In this document: piece by piece, positions 8,481-19,440 of the stretch
How the letters are laid out: each line of letters starts with the position of its first letter
Numbering within the stretch: the stretch's first letter is position 1
Origin: Thermoguttaceae bacterium
Lineage (GTDB): Bacteria > Planctomycetota > Planctomycetia > Pirellulales > Thermoguttaceae
Direction: 5' to 3'
DNA: 64,000 nucleotides
Assembly: GCA_017939795.1 (NCBI GenBank)
Contig: JAGBAA010000086.1
Span: 20,298-84,297 of the forward strand
Translations under genes and position numbers: made by a program
Notes under the pieces: generated by a model
The model's database searches: none
Told to the model about the DNA's origin: nothing
What the model saw: only the letters and a program-made list of their open reading frames with translations

Positions 8481-9410
8481 ATGAATAGACGACATTTTAT
8501 GCAGTTAAGCGCGGGCATCTGCCTTGCGTCTTCCCTTCCGGCAGTCCAGTCCAGCGCAGAGGCGATGAGTGCGCTGGATATTCGGAAACTGGAGATCAAA
8601 ATCGGGCTGGAGAAGCCGTTTCGGGCACTTCATGTTTCGGATTCCCATTTCTGTTTTGCGGATGAGCGCGAAAACGAGCGGAAACGGAAGCTTGCGGCCT
8701 CTCGTGCCCGATATTTTGGAAACTCCGAGGAAAAATTTGACGCGCACCTTGCGTACGCACAGAAAAACGATCTGCTTTTCCTCCATACGGGGGACCTGAT
8801 CGACTTCGTGAGTGAGCTGAATCTGGAAAAGGTCCATGAGAAATTCCAGGGAAAGTCCGTTTTCCTTTCGTCCGGAAACCATGAATTCAGCCAGTATGTG
8901 GGCGAAGCCAAAGAGGATGCCGCGTACAAAGCGCAAAGTTATGCGTGGGTCCAGAGTGCGTTTCCGAATGACCTGACGTTTTGTTCGCGGACGATCAACG
9001 GCGTGAATTTTGTGGCGGTGGACGACGTCTACTATGATTTCACCCCCGCTCAGCTGAAACTCTTCAAGAAAGAGGTCGAAAAGGGGCTTCCGATCGTGAT
9101 GCTCTGCCATTGCCCGCTCTATACGCCGGAATATCAGAAGACTTTGATGCGGAATGGTGCGAAGTGCTCATATCTTGTGGGTGTGCCGGAATCGGAAATG
9201 GGAAATTATTCGCCTTCCCGCCGAGAACAGCAGAAGCCGAACGCCGCGACGCTGGAGTTTATTGCGTGGCTGAAAGAGCAGCCTCTCGTTAAGGCGATCC
9301 TGTGCGGGCATATTCATCAATTCTGGAGCGGACCGTTCTCGCAGCACACGATGCAGTACTGTGTGGGAGCAGGCTACAGAGGGCAGGCACATGAGATCAC
9401 TTTCTCCTGA
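8481..9410 (+). CDS. Tat-exported metallophosphoesterase
   Basis: Calcineurin-like phosphoesterase fold. Metal-ligand blocks appear in order: 'HVSDSHF' (D54, H56), 'LFLHTGDLIDF', 'FLSSGNHEF', 'VMLCHCPLY' and 'AILCGHIHQFW'. I chose the ATG at 8481 over the frame start at 8409 because it gives a classical twin-arginine leader ('MNRRHFMQLSAGICLASSLP'). It is thus probably folded with metal in the cytoplasm before export. Substrate unknown. No Shine-Dalgarno is visible at 8481. It follows apbE on the same strand after about 130 bases. Confidence 0.88.
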   Translation: MNRRHFMQLSAGICLASSLPAVQSSAEAMSALDIRKLEIKIGLEKPFRALHVSDSHFCFADERENERKRKLAASRARYFGNSEEKFDAHLAYAQKNDLLFLHTGDLIDFVSELNLEKVHEKFQGKSVFLSSGNHEFSQYVGEAKEDAAYKAQSYAWVQSAFPNDLTFCSRTINGVNFVAVDDVYYDFTPAQLKLFKKEVEKGLPIVMLCHCPLYTPEYQKTLMRNGAKCSYLVGVPESEMGNYSPSRREQQKPNAATLEFIAWLKEQPLVKAILCGHIHQFWSGPFSQHTMQYCVGAGYRGQAHEITFS

Positions 9411-9435
9411 TCGTTCATGAAATTTTGAATAAACG

Positions 9436-9490
9436 GTTCCTTCCACCCCTTGGCATAAATGGAAAGGCGGTGGTGGAACTGAATTTTTTA
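9436..9490 (+). terminator. Probable terminator after the metallophosphoesterase
   Basis: Two-part stem: gttcc (9436-9440) with ggaac (9475-9479), and ccacc (9443-9447) with ggtgg (9469-9473). A run of T follows at about 9485-9490. Confidence 0.5.
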
Positions 9491-9591
9491 ACTCAAAATT
9501 CACGAAAAGACGCCGATTTTCCAAGTACTTTTTTGCCTAAAATCAGAGTACTTCGGTGTACCAGCCGTGTTTTTAGTCGTGAAATCTGAAA

Positions 9592-9623
9592 TGAAAAGAG
9601 ACCGCCAGATGATGAGCGGTCTC
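9592..9623 (-). terminator. Terminator of the AMMECR1-MEMO1 gene
   Basis: gagaccgc (9598-9605) pairs with gcggtctc (9616-9623) around a 10-base loop. On the minus strand it is followed by TTTT. It lies about 80 bases past the stop. Confidence 0.7.
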
Positions 9624-9700
9624 CGAATCTATTTTTAAGGAAAGCGGAACGTTTCATTTCCGGTCCGTTTCCTTTCCCGTTTTCCTTTCAAGGAAAATGT

Positions 9701-11704
9701 CTACTCAAAAAGCATACCGCAGAACCCGACTTCTTTACGGACTCCATTTTTGCTCTCGATACTTTGGGTGTGCCCAACGAGGTGCGATCGGTTCAGAAGT
9801 CCCAGTTCCCGCAGCGTCATCATGAGGAATGCGCACGGCAGAACTCCGGTCAGGGGCGCATTTTTTTCCTGCACGAGTGCCAGCATTTTTTCCGGATCCA
9901 GCGCGGCCATCGCTTCCACGATGGACTCATCGAGACGCGGCGACTGTTTCGGATCGGCGTAGAGACTCAGGTCGGATGCAGCCAGAAGCGTCGGACACTG
10001 CGGCAGAGTCTGAAGCCACGCTGCCAGCTGTTTTGATGCATTTTCCAGCTTTCGTGCGCCTCCCTGCATGACGGTACCGACGACATGTGCACCAGGAACC
10101 AGGTACGAAAGGAACGGCAGGACGACTTCGATGCCGTGTTCCCGGCTGTGCGCAAGTGAGTCGAGCTGGAAGGAGTCGACGGCCTCGGTCATGGCGCGGC
10201 TCAGATTGATGTCGCCTTCCATGGGACGCCCGGGAAGATTCCAGCGCGGGTCGGGGCAGACTCCCCAATCGACGCCGAGTGCCTGGTATTTGGGCGCAAA
10301 AATCAGGATCCGGTTCCGAAGCTCCATTTTTTCCAGAGTCTGCGCAAGCAGTTTCCCGGCAAACGGCCAGCCTCCATGAGGAATAACGGCACCGGAGAAC
10401 GCTTTCTTTTCGACCGGTTCTGAAGAGAAAAATCCGTTGCGCATCGTTTCCATTTCCCGAACATTTGCGGGATAGAAAGCGCCTGCGGCGATTGCGGGGC
10501 GCGGCGTGTCCTTCACCATCGGCTTCTGGACGGTCGTGGTCATGAACGCAATGTCGGTACACGCGACCTGAACGGAAAGAATGGTCGTCGATTCATCGCG
10601 GTCGAAACGGGAGTTTTTCAGAACGTCTTCCAGGATCGAAGCCGGATCTTTTCCTGGTGCATATCCAAGGATCCATTTTCCGAACCGGAGTGCGAGGATC
10701 CCGAATCGGCGCGTGTCCAGACCGGAAACGTCCGTGGTCAGCGTATTGCCGAGATTTTTCGGATCCCAGAAAATGCATAGGGAGGTCTTCTGGAGATCGG
10801 CTGGCTTGAGTTTGTTTTGACGCATTGCGAGTGCCGCATTCTGGGAAAGACCCAGGAGCGTTGCCTGAAGCGGCTGGGGATGGTTCAGGTGAAGCTGTGC
10901 ACAGTCCGCGCTGAGTGAATTCAGACGGACTCGCAGACACGCGCCGCTGATCTTACCGTCGTAGGCGGCGGGAAGATAGTAGTCCGGAATGCGGTTCTCA
11001 AACTGCTTGATGATATTGCGGTAGCAGTGATCCGCCAATTGGGCGAGGTCTTTGCGTCCAGGACCTTTCGGAGGCTGGAGGATGTGAGTCAGCTCCTGCG
11101 GGAAATAGTCTTTCAGATTGCCGGAGAAAACCAGTCCCTGAAAACGAAAGACCATCGTCTCGTCTTCCTGCCATGCGTTGGCGGGAAGATGCGCTTTTCG
11201 GCAGGCTTCCTCAAGAAACCCTCGAGCATCGAGTTTTTTCTCCGCTGCCGTGTTGGGAAGGATGAGGCCGCGGTGTTCGCCGTGCACGACAAGCAGACCG
11301 TGCTGTCCGATCTCGACAAAATTCGGTCGTTCTTCCGGCCGGGAACCAATAAGCTCCGGACTGTAAAGGACCCAAACTTCGATCTGGAGGTCGTGGATCT
11401 CATGATTTTCGAGAGGCGGGAAACGAAGGTCTTCAAGTGCCGCCCGGTGTGCTGCCGTGTTGAGGGCTTCCCAAAGCGGCATGGAATCTCCCATACACCC
11501 GCTCTGAGCACGGACCTGACGGAATCGTTTCAGCGTAACGAATGCTCCGTAAACCGGTGCATTACCCGCCCCATGAAGATCCTTTTCTTCGATCTCGTTT
11601 TCGATTCGGCAAATCGTCAGTCCGACTTTTCGTCCTGCGGCTTCGAGAATCGCCGTCTTTTGTTCCTCATTCAGCTGTGGAGCAACATTCATCGATCTGT
11701 TCAT
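9701..11704 (-). CDS. AMMECR1-MEMO1 fusion protein (AmmeMemoRadiSam A + B domains)
   Basis: Residues about 10-200 are an AMMECR1 domain ('GAFVTLKRFRQVRAQSGCMGDS', split across my reading as 'GAFVTL' then 'RAQSGCMG', plus 'IGQHGLLVV' and 'LILPNTA'). About 200-390 is a poorly conserved linker domain. About 395-667 is a MEMO1-like domain ('RPAIAAGAFYPAN', 'AVIPHGGWPFAGK', 'HSREHGIEVVLPFLSYL', 'LLAASDLSLYAD', 'GFCGMLFE'). MEMO1 relatives belong to the LigB-like/dioxygenase fold. The HGGW and HSREHG-type His residues are where the metal site would be. In many genomes these two proteins occur with a specific radical SAM enzyme; none is adjacent here. No good ribosome binding site precedes 11704; a second ATG lies four codons in. 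Biological role remains unclear in all bacteria I know of. Confidence 0.88.
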   Translation of the reverse strand: MNRSMNVAPQLNEEQKTAILEAAGRKVGLTICRIENEIEEKDLHGAGNAPVYGAFVTLKRFRQVRAQSGCMGDSMPLWEALNTAAHRAALEDLRFPPLENHEIHDLQIEVWVLYSPELIGSRPEERPNFVEIGQHGLLVVHGEHRGLILPNTAAEKKLDARGFLEEACRKAHLPANAWQEDETMVFRFQGLVFSGNLKDYFPQELTHILQPPKGPGRKDLAQLADHCYRNIIKQFENRIPDYYLPAAYDGKISGACLRVRLNSLSADCAQLHLNHPQPLQATLLGLSQNAALAMRQNKLKPADLQKTSLCIFWDPKNLGNTLTTDVSGLDTRRFGILALRFGKWILGYAPGKDPASILEDVLKNSRFDRDESTTILSVQVACTDIAFMTTTVQKPMVKDTPRPAIAAGAFYPANVREMETMRNGFFSSEPVEKKAFSGAVIPHGGWPFAGKLLAQTLEKMELRNRILIFAPKYQALGVDWGVCPDPRWNLPGRPMEGDINLSRAMTEAVDSFQLDSLAHSREHGIEVVLPFLSYLVPGAHVVGTVMQGGARKLENASKQLAAWLQTLPQCPTLLAASDLSLYADPKQSPRLDESIVEAMAALDPEKMLALVQEKNAPLTGVLPCAFLMMTLRELGLLNRSHLVGHTQSIESKNGVRKEVGFCGMLFE

Positions 11705-11819
11705 AAAAAATACTCTGAATTTCTGAAGTTTTTCGGGGTGGATCCCGAGTAAAACAGGCTAAACGGCAGGTCTGGATCAGGCCTGCGAAAAGATGGAATC
11801 CCATTCCTCTACGCAGTAA

Positions 11820-11848
11820 AATATACGAAAGTTCCTCATTTTTGTAAA
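11820..11848 (-). promoter_or_regulatory. Promoter of the AMMECR1-MEMO1 gene
   Basis: On the minus strand, TTTACA (11848-11843), a 17-bp spacer and TATATT (11825-11820). Confidence 0.6.
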
Positions 11849-12109
11849 TAGGAATTTTGAGAAAAGATTGAGGATAAAGCGGAAGGGGCGTTTTTTTAAG
11901 TCGGGAAGTTTTCGAAACATTCTGAATTTAAGAAAAAATTTTTTAAAAAAATGTATTTTATGCCGAAATTACCAGAGACATGAAGTTTTTTTGAGGAATT
12001 TCGATGCCAAATATTTCAAAGGATGCGCCCGGAGGTTTCCGGAATGTCTCTTTCACTGGAATTTTGAAGGATTTTTTCGGAAATTTTTGGAATTTTAGAG
12101 AAAGAATGC

Positions 12110-12137
12110 TTGATATTTCCTTTGGATCGAGTATAAT
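12110..12137 (+). promoter_or_regulatory. Strong sigma70-type promoter of the repeat-protein gene
   Basis: TTGATA (12110-12115), a 16-bp spacer and a consensus TATAAT (12132-12137). Transcription would start near 12145 and give a leader of about 185 bases. Confidence 0.8.
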
Positions 12138-12329
12138 AGAACGTTAAGTTGAGCAGTCTGTAATTTTTGAAAAAGATAGACTGCTTGGTGAACCGTTCCT
12201 GCGGGAATGGAACAGAAATTCCGTTTGGGAGGATCCTGAGTATTCAGATCTTTTTTCGGAATCGTAATTTCTGTGTGTCCTGCCTGAAATCAGAAAATTC
12301 AAAAAATTTTTTTTATGAAAGGAAATCAA

Positions 12330-13154
12330 ATGAAAAAAATGAATGTTGCGCTTTCCGTTTTCTGCGCTTCTGCACTGACTGTTGCTGCGCAGGCTCAGGA
12401 ACTGCCGCTTGAGCTGGACATTCCGGAACTGCCGGAAGCCGCTGTGGTCGAGGAAGTCAAGGATGCTGTCGTCGAAGAAGTGAAAGACGCTGCGAAAGAC
12501 GCTAAAGAAGCTGTTGAAGAACTCGTTATTGAAGAAGCCCCCAAAGAAGTGAAAGCTGACGATGCGGAAGCCAAGGCTAAGGCTGAAGCCGAAGCAAAAG
12601 CTGCTGCTGAAAAAGCCGAAGCTGAAGCAAAAGCCAAGGCGGAAGCTGAAGCAAAAGCCAAGGCGGAAGCTGAAGCAAAAGCCAAGGCCGAAGCCGAAGC
12701 AAAAGCCAAGGCCGAAAAAGAAAAGGCAGAAAAAGAAGCGAAAGCCAAAGCCGAAGCTGAAGCCAAAGCCAAGGCCGAAGCTGAAGCAAAAGCCAAGGCT
12801 GAAGCCGAAGCAAAAGCTAAGGCCGAAGCTGAAGCAAAAGCCAAGGCTGAAGCCGAAGCAAAAGCTAAGGCCGAAAAAGAAAAGGCAGAAAAAGAAAAGG
12901 CAGAAAAAGAAGCGAAAGCCAAAGCCGAAGCCGAAGCAAAAGCCAAGGCAGAAAAAGAAAAGGCAGAAAAAGAAGCGAAAGCCAAAGCCGAAGCTGAAGC
13001 AAAAGCTAAGGCCGAAGCCGAAGCGAAAGCCGCTGCTGAAAAAGCTGAAGCTGAAGCGAAAGCCAAGGCTGCAGCCGAAGCGAAGCACGCCTGTGTTCCG
13101 GCTCAGAAAGTCGTGCGCCCGATCTATCGTGCCCGCTACTATCGCTGCAAATAA
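12330..13154 (+). CDS. Exported Ala/Glu/Lys-repeat coiled-coil protein
   Basis: The signal peptide is 'MNVALSVFCASALTVAAQAQ'. After an acidic linker ('LELDIPELPEAAVVEEVKDA'), residues about 80-245 are an almost pure Ala/Glu/Lys helix built from imperfect units such as AEAKAK and AEKEKAEKE. It resembles the TolA stalk in composition, but no TolA C-terminal domain follows. Instead the protein ends in 'HACVPAQKVVRPIYRARYYRCK', with two Cys and a Tyr/Arg-rich tail. A similar 'YYR' tail ends the small protein at 18310. I chose the ATG at 12330 (five codons inside the frame) because AAGGAAA precedes it. A strong promoter, long leader and good terminator suggest high expression. Role unknown: a periplasmic spacer or envelope-linking rod is an inference. 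Confidence 0.85.
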   Translation: MKKMNVALSVFCASALTVAAQAQELPLELDIPELPEAAVVEEVKDAVVEEVKDAAKDAKEAVEELVIEEAPKEVKADDAEAKAKAEAEAKAAAEKAEAEAKAKAEAEAKAKAEAEAKAKAEAEAKAKAEKEKAEKEAKAKAEAEAKAKAEAEAKAKAEAEAKAKAEAEAKAKAEAEAKAKAEKEKAEKEKAEKEAKAKAEAEAKAKAEKEKAEKEAKAKAEAEAKAKAEAEAKAAAEKAEAEAKAKAAAEAKHACVPAQKVVRPIYRARYYRCK

Positions 13155-13181
13155 AATTTGAAGAGATCCGTTTGAGATCAG

Positions 13182-13211
13182 AAAGCGGTCGAAATTCGGC
13201 CGCTTTTTTTG
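13182..13211 (+). terminator. Terminator of the repeat-protein gene
   Basis: aaagcgg (13182-13188) pairs with ccgcttt (13200-13206), followed by a run of seven T. Confidence 0.85.
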
Positions 13212-13540
13212 TGGTCCATCCGGCGGGTACGTACCGATTTGCTGCGTGATCTCACCACGGCAACCACGATGGACACTAGGAGAAAAATATCCAAAACAGA
13301 CACACTGCGCCTCTGCGAAACTTCGTGCCTTTGCGTGAAAAGAAGCTGGATTTTTTAGAGAAACGCTGCATTTCCCTCGGAAAATGTCTGATACTAAACA
13401 CGGAAAGTGCAGGAAATATGAAATTCTGCACTTTTGGTGAAATTGTGCAGAAGGATCTTGCCTCCATCTTCGTTTCCGTAGATTTCTGCGTTCATTTTGT
13501 ATTTTCTGCGCGGAGCTGGTACCTGTCTGACGAAAGCGTA

Positions 13541-13571
13541 AAAAAAGCCTCTGCGCGCAGTGTGCAGAGGC
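13541..13571 (-). terminator. Terminator of the parvulin PPIase gene
   Basis: gcctctgc (13547-13554) pairs with gcagaggc (13564-13571). On the minus strand it is followed by six T (13546-13541). Confidence 0.85.
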
Positions 13572-13595
13572 TGGTTTTCTTTTCAGGAAACGGAA

Positions 13596-15422
13596 TTATT
13601 TAGCTTCCGGAACCTGAACCTCTTGGAGAGAAGTTTTCGGATTGGCGTTTTCAAGTGCCTCGCGCGGGCTTTTGATCGTTCCTTCGAGGTAGTTTTCGAT
13701 GGACGCTTTGTCGTTGATCTCCGCAAAGACTTCCGCGATGGCGAGCTGCATTTTCTTGAAACCGACGTCTTTTCTGATGAGTTCTTTTGCTTCGTCGAAC
13801 GTGATCCCGACCGGTTCGGTGAATCCTGTGCAGAGGAGGATGATGCAGACATTCTGGACCTGAATGATCGGCGAGAGCTGACCTTCTTCCAGAGCAAATG
13901 CGGCATTTTCGATCTCGGGCTGGCCGCTGTATTTGCCGATCGGCGGGATCTCACCGCCATTTTCGCGGCTGCTGGCTTCGACGGAGTACTTACGGGCAAG
14001 CTCGGCGAAATTCTCTTCCGTACCGCTCTTGCGGGCTTCCGCCCAAACACGCTGAGCCGTGCGCATGTCGTTCAGGACGATGGCGCGGCATCGAACTTTT
14101 TTGCCGTAGTTGGCTTCGTATCCGCGCTGAAGGTCTTCTTCGCTGACTTCAAAGCGGTCTGCGGCGAGTTTTTCCATCGAGACGCCGGGGAGGATGACGT
14201 CGCGCATGAAGCGTTCTTTCGTAACTCCGAATTTCTGCGTCACGCTGTTGAGCCATCCCTCAACATTCGGTTTGCCGTCGGCCGTCGGCGGGAAATTCAG
14301 TTCCGCTTCTTCGGCCAGTTTTTTCTGGAGATCGGCGTCCGTGATCTCGATTTCGCGGCGTTTGAGTTCCTGTTCGATGAGCGTCCGGTTGATGACTCCG
14401 GTGAGGGTCTCTTTTCCGTACTGGGAAAGTGCTTCGTCGCCGAGGACTGCCATGCTGATGACCTTGCCGTCAACGAGCGCCGCGACACCAGGACGGGCGT
14501 CCATCTTCGCTTTGTCGCCGAAGAAGATCTCGATCTTGGCGTTTTCGTAGAGTTTCTGCATATATTCGCCCGCAACTTCGCGTTCCTTGCCCTGTTTGAC
14601 GATAGCTTCCAGTTCGCCGCGGACTTCTTCAAGTTTCACGACTGCGGGAATGTGCTCTTCGCAAAGGAGGATCAGATACTGTTCGGCAAGCTGGACCGGC
14701 TGGCTGAGTTCACCCGGTTTCATGGCGAAGATGACCTTTTCGATCTCTTCATTGTTCGTGTGCCGGCGAAGCGGAGGAACGACGCCGCCGAGGGCTGCGG
14801 TGTAGCTGTCCGTCGAGTGTTCCTGAGCCAGAGCGGAGAATTTCGTCACGTCTTTTTCCAGTTCCGCGCGGATCTTGTCGGCTTCTTCTTTCGTCTTGAC
14901 CGAAATCATGCGGACCTTGACGGCGGGGCCGTATTTTTTGTCGTATTCGGCCTGAATATCTTCTTCGGAGACTGTACCGGCCTGACCGACCAGCTTGCGC
15001 AGGGCGATGGTTGGGCGAATGATCTCATCGACGTACATCTTGGGGGAAATGCCGCGTTCCTCCTGGAGGAGTTTGAGGTACTGTTCTTTCTGGATCGAGA
15101 ATTTTTTGGCAGTTTCATCGATCTCGCTGATGATCTCCTCTTCGGAGATGACGACGTTTGCTTTTTCGCACGCATTCTGAATGATGAAGCGCGTCACGAG
15201 CGAGCCGATGACCTGCTGACCGTAGTCGTCGAGACAGGCATCAATGACCTTTTGTCGGCCGATCTCTTCACCATTAACGTTCGCGAGGACCTGAAGGACC
15301 GTGCGGGATGAGGCCGCCGGTGCTGCGTTCTGCGAAAAAGCGTGCGTCTGGAAAAATGCGGAACCGCAAAATACGGAAACCGCGAGAAGTGCGATTCTGC
15401 TCAAATATTTTTTCTGCCCCAT
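13596..15422 (-). CDS. Exported peptidyl-prolyl isomerase/chaperone with two parvulin domains (SurA/PpiC-like)
   Basis: 608 residues with a signal peptide ('IALLAVSVFCGSAFFQTHAFS'). A first SurA-type N-terminal helical block ('VNGEEIGRQKVIDACLDDYG') is followed by a parvulin-like domain ('VKVRMISVKTKEEAD...FSALAQEHSTD...GGVVPPL...IFAMKPGELSQPVQ'). A second helical block and a second parvulin domain follow ('VRCRAIVLNDMRTAQRVW...FAELARKYSVEASSRENGGEIPPI...AFALEEGQLSPIIQ'). It would assist folding of outer-envelope proteins in the periplasm. I chose the ATG at 15422 over the frame start at 15605 because AGGAG precedes it and the signal peptide then begins normally. It has its own promoter and terminator. 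Confidence 0.9.
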   Translation of the reverse strand: MGQKKYLSRIALLAVSVFCGSAFFQTHAFSQNAAPAASSRTVLQVLANVNGEEIGRQKVIDACLDDYGQQVIGSLVTRFIIQNACEKANVVISEEEIISEIDETAKKFSIQKEQYLKLLQEERGISPKMYVDEIIRPTIALRKLVGQAGTVSEEDIQAEYDKKYGPAVKVRMISVKTKEEADKIRAELEKDVTKFSALAQEHSTDSYTAALGGVVPPLRRHTNNEEIEKVIFAMKPGELSQPVQLAEQYLILLCEEHIPAVVKLEEVRGELEAIVKQGKEREVAGEYMQKLYENAKIEIFFGDKAKMDARPGVAALVDGKVISMAVLGDEALSQYGKETLTGVINRTLIEQELKRREIEITDADLQKKLAEEAELNFPPTADGKPNVEGWLNSVTQKFGVTKERFMRDVILPGVSMEKLAADRFEVSEEDLQRGYEANYGKKVRCRAIVLNDMRTAQRVWAEARKSGTEENFAELARKYSVEASSRENGGEIPPIGKYSGQPEIENAAFALEEGQLSPIIQVQNVCIILLCTGFTEPVGITFDEAKELIRKDVGFKKMQLAIAEVFAEINDKASIENYLEGTIKSPREALENANPKTSLQEVQVPEAK

Positions 15423-15540
15423 AATGAACTCCTGTCTGTATGCGGAAATTGGGATCTTTTCGTGACTTTTTCGGGAAACTCCCGGTCGGAAACGCCAGAA
15501 GGCCGGGCGTTTGCCGGGAATTTCATCTGTTTTCCCCGAC

Positions 15541-15569
15541 AGTATAGCGAATTTCCGAAAATCACGCAA
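15541..15569 (-). promoter_or_regulatory. Promoter of the parvulin PPIase gene
   Basis: On the minus strand, TTGCGT (15569-15564), a 17-bp spacer and TATACT (15546-15541). The PPIase gene is therefore separable from ligA upstream. Confidence 0.7.
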
Positions 15570-15601
15570 GAGGGATTTTTGCCGGCTTGTCTTTTTCTGG
15601 T

Positions 15602-18079
<2,478 letters not shown>

Positions 18080-18234
18080 TTATGTGTTCCTGAGGCCGGC
18101 GGGAGCGGGAAATTGACCTGAAATTTTACGCTTCCGATGGCTTGGGATTTTCTGAAAATGGGAAAACTTTCGGGATTTTAGCAAAAAAATCAGGAAAAAG
18201 AAAGAGGAATTTTTGAAATTTTGGCCGATTCCTC

Positions 18235-18262
18235 TGGACATAAAAATTTTTTGTGCTATACT
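18235..18262 (+). promoter_or_regulatory. Promoter of the small secreted protein gene
   Basis: TGGACA (18235-18240), a 16-bp spacer and TATACT (18257-18262), 48 bases before the ATG. Confidence 0.7.
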
Positions 18263-18309
18263 TAAAGGAGAAATGGATTTCGTTATGTTTTTTTGTTTCG
18301 GGAGTAAAC

Positions 18310-18690
18310 ATGAAAAGATCAGTTTTTGTTTTGTGCGCGGCTGTTTTGGCTGCGTTCTGCTCAATCTCGGCAAGTACGGTAAAGGCGGAAGACAGTATTG
18401 GTGAACTGGTTTTGAATTGTGTCGCCGCTGCGGATGAGGTGAATGCCGGTCAGGTATCTGCTCTTCCGAAGCCGGAATCGAGTGAAGCAGAATTGGCGAA
18501 GTCTAACGGTGCAGTTGCGTCGCGTGTTGAGCCGGATCTGGCTAACGGGGCGCGTGTAGATGTTCAGGAAAAGAAACCTCAGCGTGCCCTGACGCGTCAG
18601 GAGATCCGCAATATGCCGCTTCTGGAACGTCCGAATCGTCCGGGACATTTCTACGGAAACACGGTTCGCCGTCTTTACTATCGCCGTTAA
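18310..18690 (+). CDS. Small exported protein with Tyr/Arg C-terminal tail
   Basis: 126 residues. The signal peptide is 'SVFVLCAAVLAAFCSISASTVKA'. The middle is unstructured in composition (Pro, Ser, Glu, Ala). The end is basic: 'LTRQEIRNMPLLERPNRPGHF' in part, closing with 'GNTVRRLYYRR'. The tail recalls the end of the 12330 protein ('YRARYYRCK'). I chose the ATG at 18310 because GGGAG precedes it and a promoter lies just upstream; the longer frame start (18253) overlaps that promoter. No known domain. Function unknown. Confidence 0.78.
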   Translation: MKRSVFVLCAAVLAAFCSISASTVKAEDSIGELVLNCVAAADEVNAGQVSALPKPESSEAELAKSNGAVASRVEPDLANGARVDVQEKKPQRALTRQEIRNMPLLERPNRPGHFYGNTVRRLYYRR

Positions 18691-18922
18691 ATGAACTTCC
18701 TTTGCGGGGTTTAGAGAGAAGATCGATTCCTGGGAGTCCGTCTTCTTTCGAAGATCCATGGAAAATAAAAAGACTACATTTCAGTCCGTCACTTTTTTAT
18801 TTCAGAAGGAGAGATCCTTTTGGAAAACTATGCGGCGGGCTTCGGAAGATCCCCGTTCGGAAGGCGTGATTTTCGCGTCTCTCTGATTCTTCTTCGGAAT
18901 TTTGAGGTTTTCCAACAGTTCC

Positions 18923-19283
18923 GGGGGCGACTGGATTCGACTGGGCAATTGAAGTGTGGGTCGCATGCCGCGGTTGGTCAGCATGCCGCGTTAAAAGCCG
19001 ACTAAAAAATAAACGCCAAAAATAATACTATGGCTCTTGCCGCCTAAGAAGAGGCGACCGTGCACCAGTTTCCCTGACAGATGGAGACTGACTGTAGCGT
19101 AACGAAGTCTGTCTGGTCCTGATTCACTGGAGGTACGGTCGGGACGAGATTTGGTTCCTATCTGGTCGGAGACGCACCCTGTCGGTTGGGGGCTGCTTCG
19201 GCGAGACTTAAATTAATCGACTACGCATGTAGACGCTCACAGGGAGATGTCGCAGGACGCGGGTTCGATACCCGCCGCCTCCA
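18923..19283 (+). ncRNA. ssrA: tmRNA (transfer-messenger RNA)
   Basis: Rescues stalled ribosomes by tagging incomplete proteins. The 5' end GGGGGCG (18923-18929) pairs with CGCCTCC (19276-19282) to form a 7-bp acceptor stem with one G-U, followed by discriminator A19283; CCA is not encoded after it. The T-arm 'gggttcgatacccgc' lies at the 3' end and the 'GACTGGATTCGAC' block at the 5' end. The tag reading frame runs 19015-19044 (AKNNTMALAA) and ends at TAA 19045-19047, inside a hairpin typical of helix 5. Pseudoknot-like G/C-rich segments follow. A terminator lies directly downstream. I see no well-supported promoter in the 230 bases upstream. Confidence 0.95.
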
Positions 19284-19289
19284 TTTTTG

Positions 19290-19323
19290 ACCTGCGCAGA
19301 TTTTTCTGACGCAGGTTTTTTTA
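19290..19323 (+). terminator. Terminator of the tmRNA gene
   Basis: acctgcgcag (19290-19299) pairs with ctgacgcaggt (19306-19316, one bulge), followed by a long T-run. Confidence 0.88.
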
Positions 19324-19440
19324 TTTCCTGCCTGAAATTTCTTCTGTCTGGAATTTTCCTTCCGAAATTTTCTTCCAGACTGAAATTTTGAGTTTAAGTT
19401 TTGAAAATCAGAAGGGATCCATGCCCTGGAGGTCTGAATC

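Larger units (their letters stand above)
11705..12329. other. 625-base intergenic region with two divergent promoters
   Basis: Very AT-rich. It holds the AMMECR1-MEMO1 promoter near its left end and the promoter of the 12330 gene at 12110-12137. That leaves roughly 190 bases of 5' leader before 12330. The frames open here (for example 11868-12098) lack a ribosome binding site and protein-like composition. I see no tRNA or CRISPR-type repeat. Confidence 0.6.
13155..13595. other. Intergenic region between convergent genes
   Basis: Contains the terminators of both flanking genes (13182-13211 and 13541-13571). Between them is a degenerate periodic stretch at about 13300-13345 built from CTCTGCG/CTTTGCG-like words. 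No credible ORF or RNA gene seen. Confidence 0.6.

Noticed and set aside
12144..13088. Phe/Gly/Ser-rich minus-strand frame opposite the Ala/Glu/Lys-repeat gene
   Set aside because: Its repeats are the complement of the AEAKAK codons. The plus strand has promoter, ribosome binding site, signal peptide and terminator.
13560..15311. 583-codon frame on the plus strand opposite the PPIase gene
   Set aside because: No ribosome binding site, no family resemblance, and it mirrors a gene with two clear parvulin domains.
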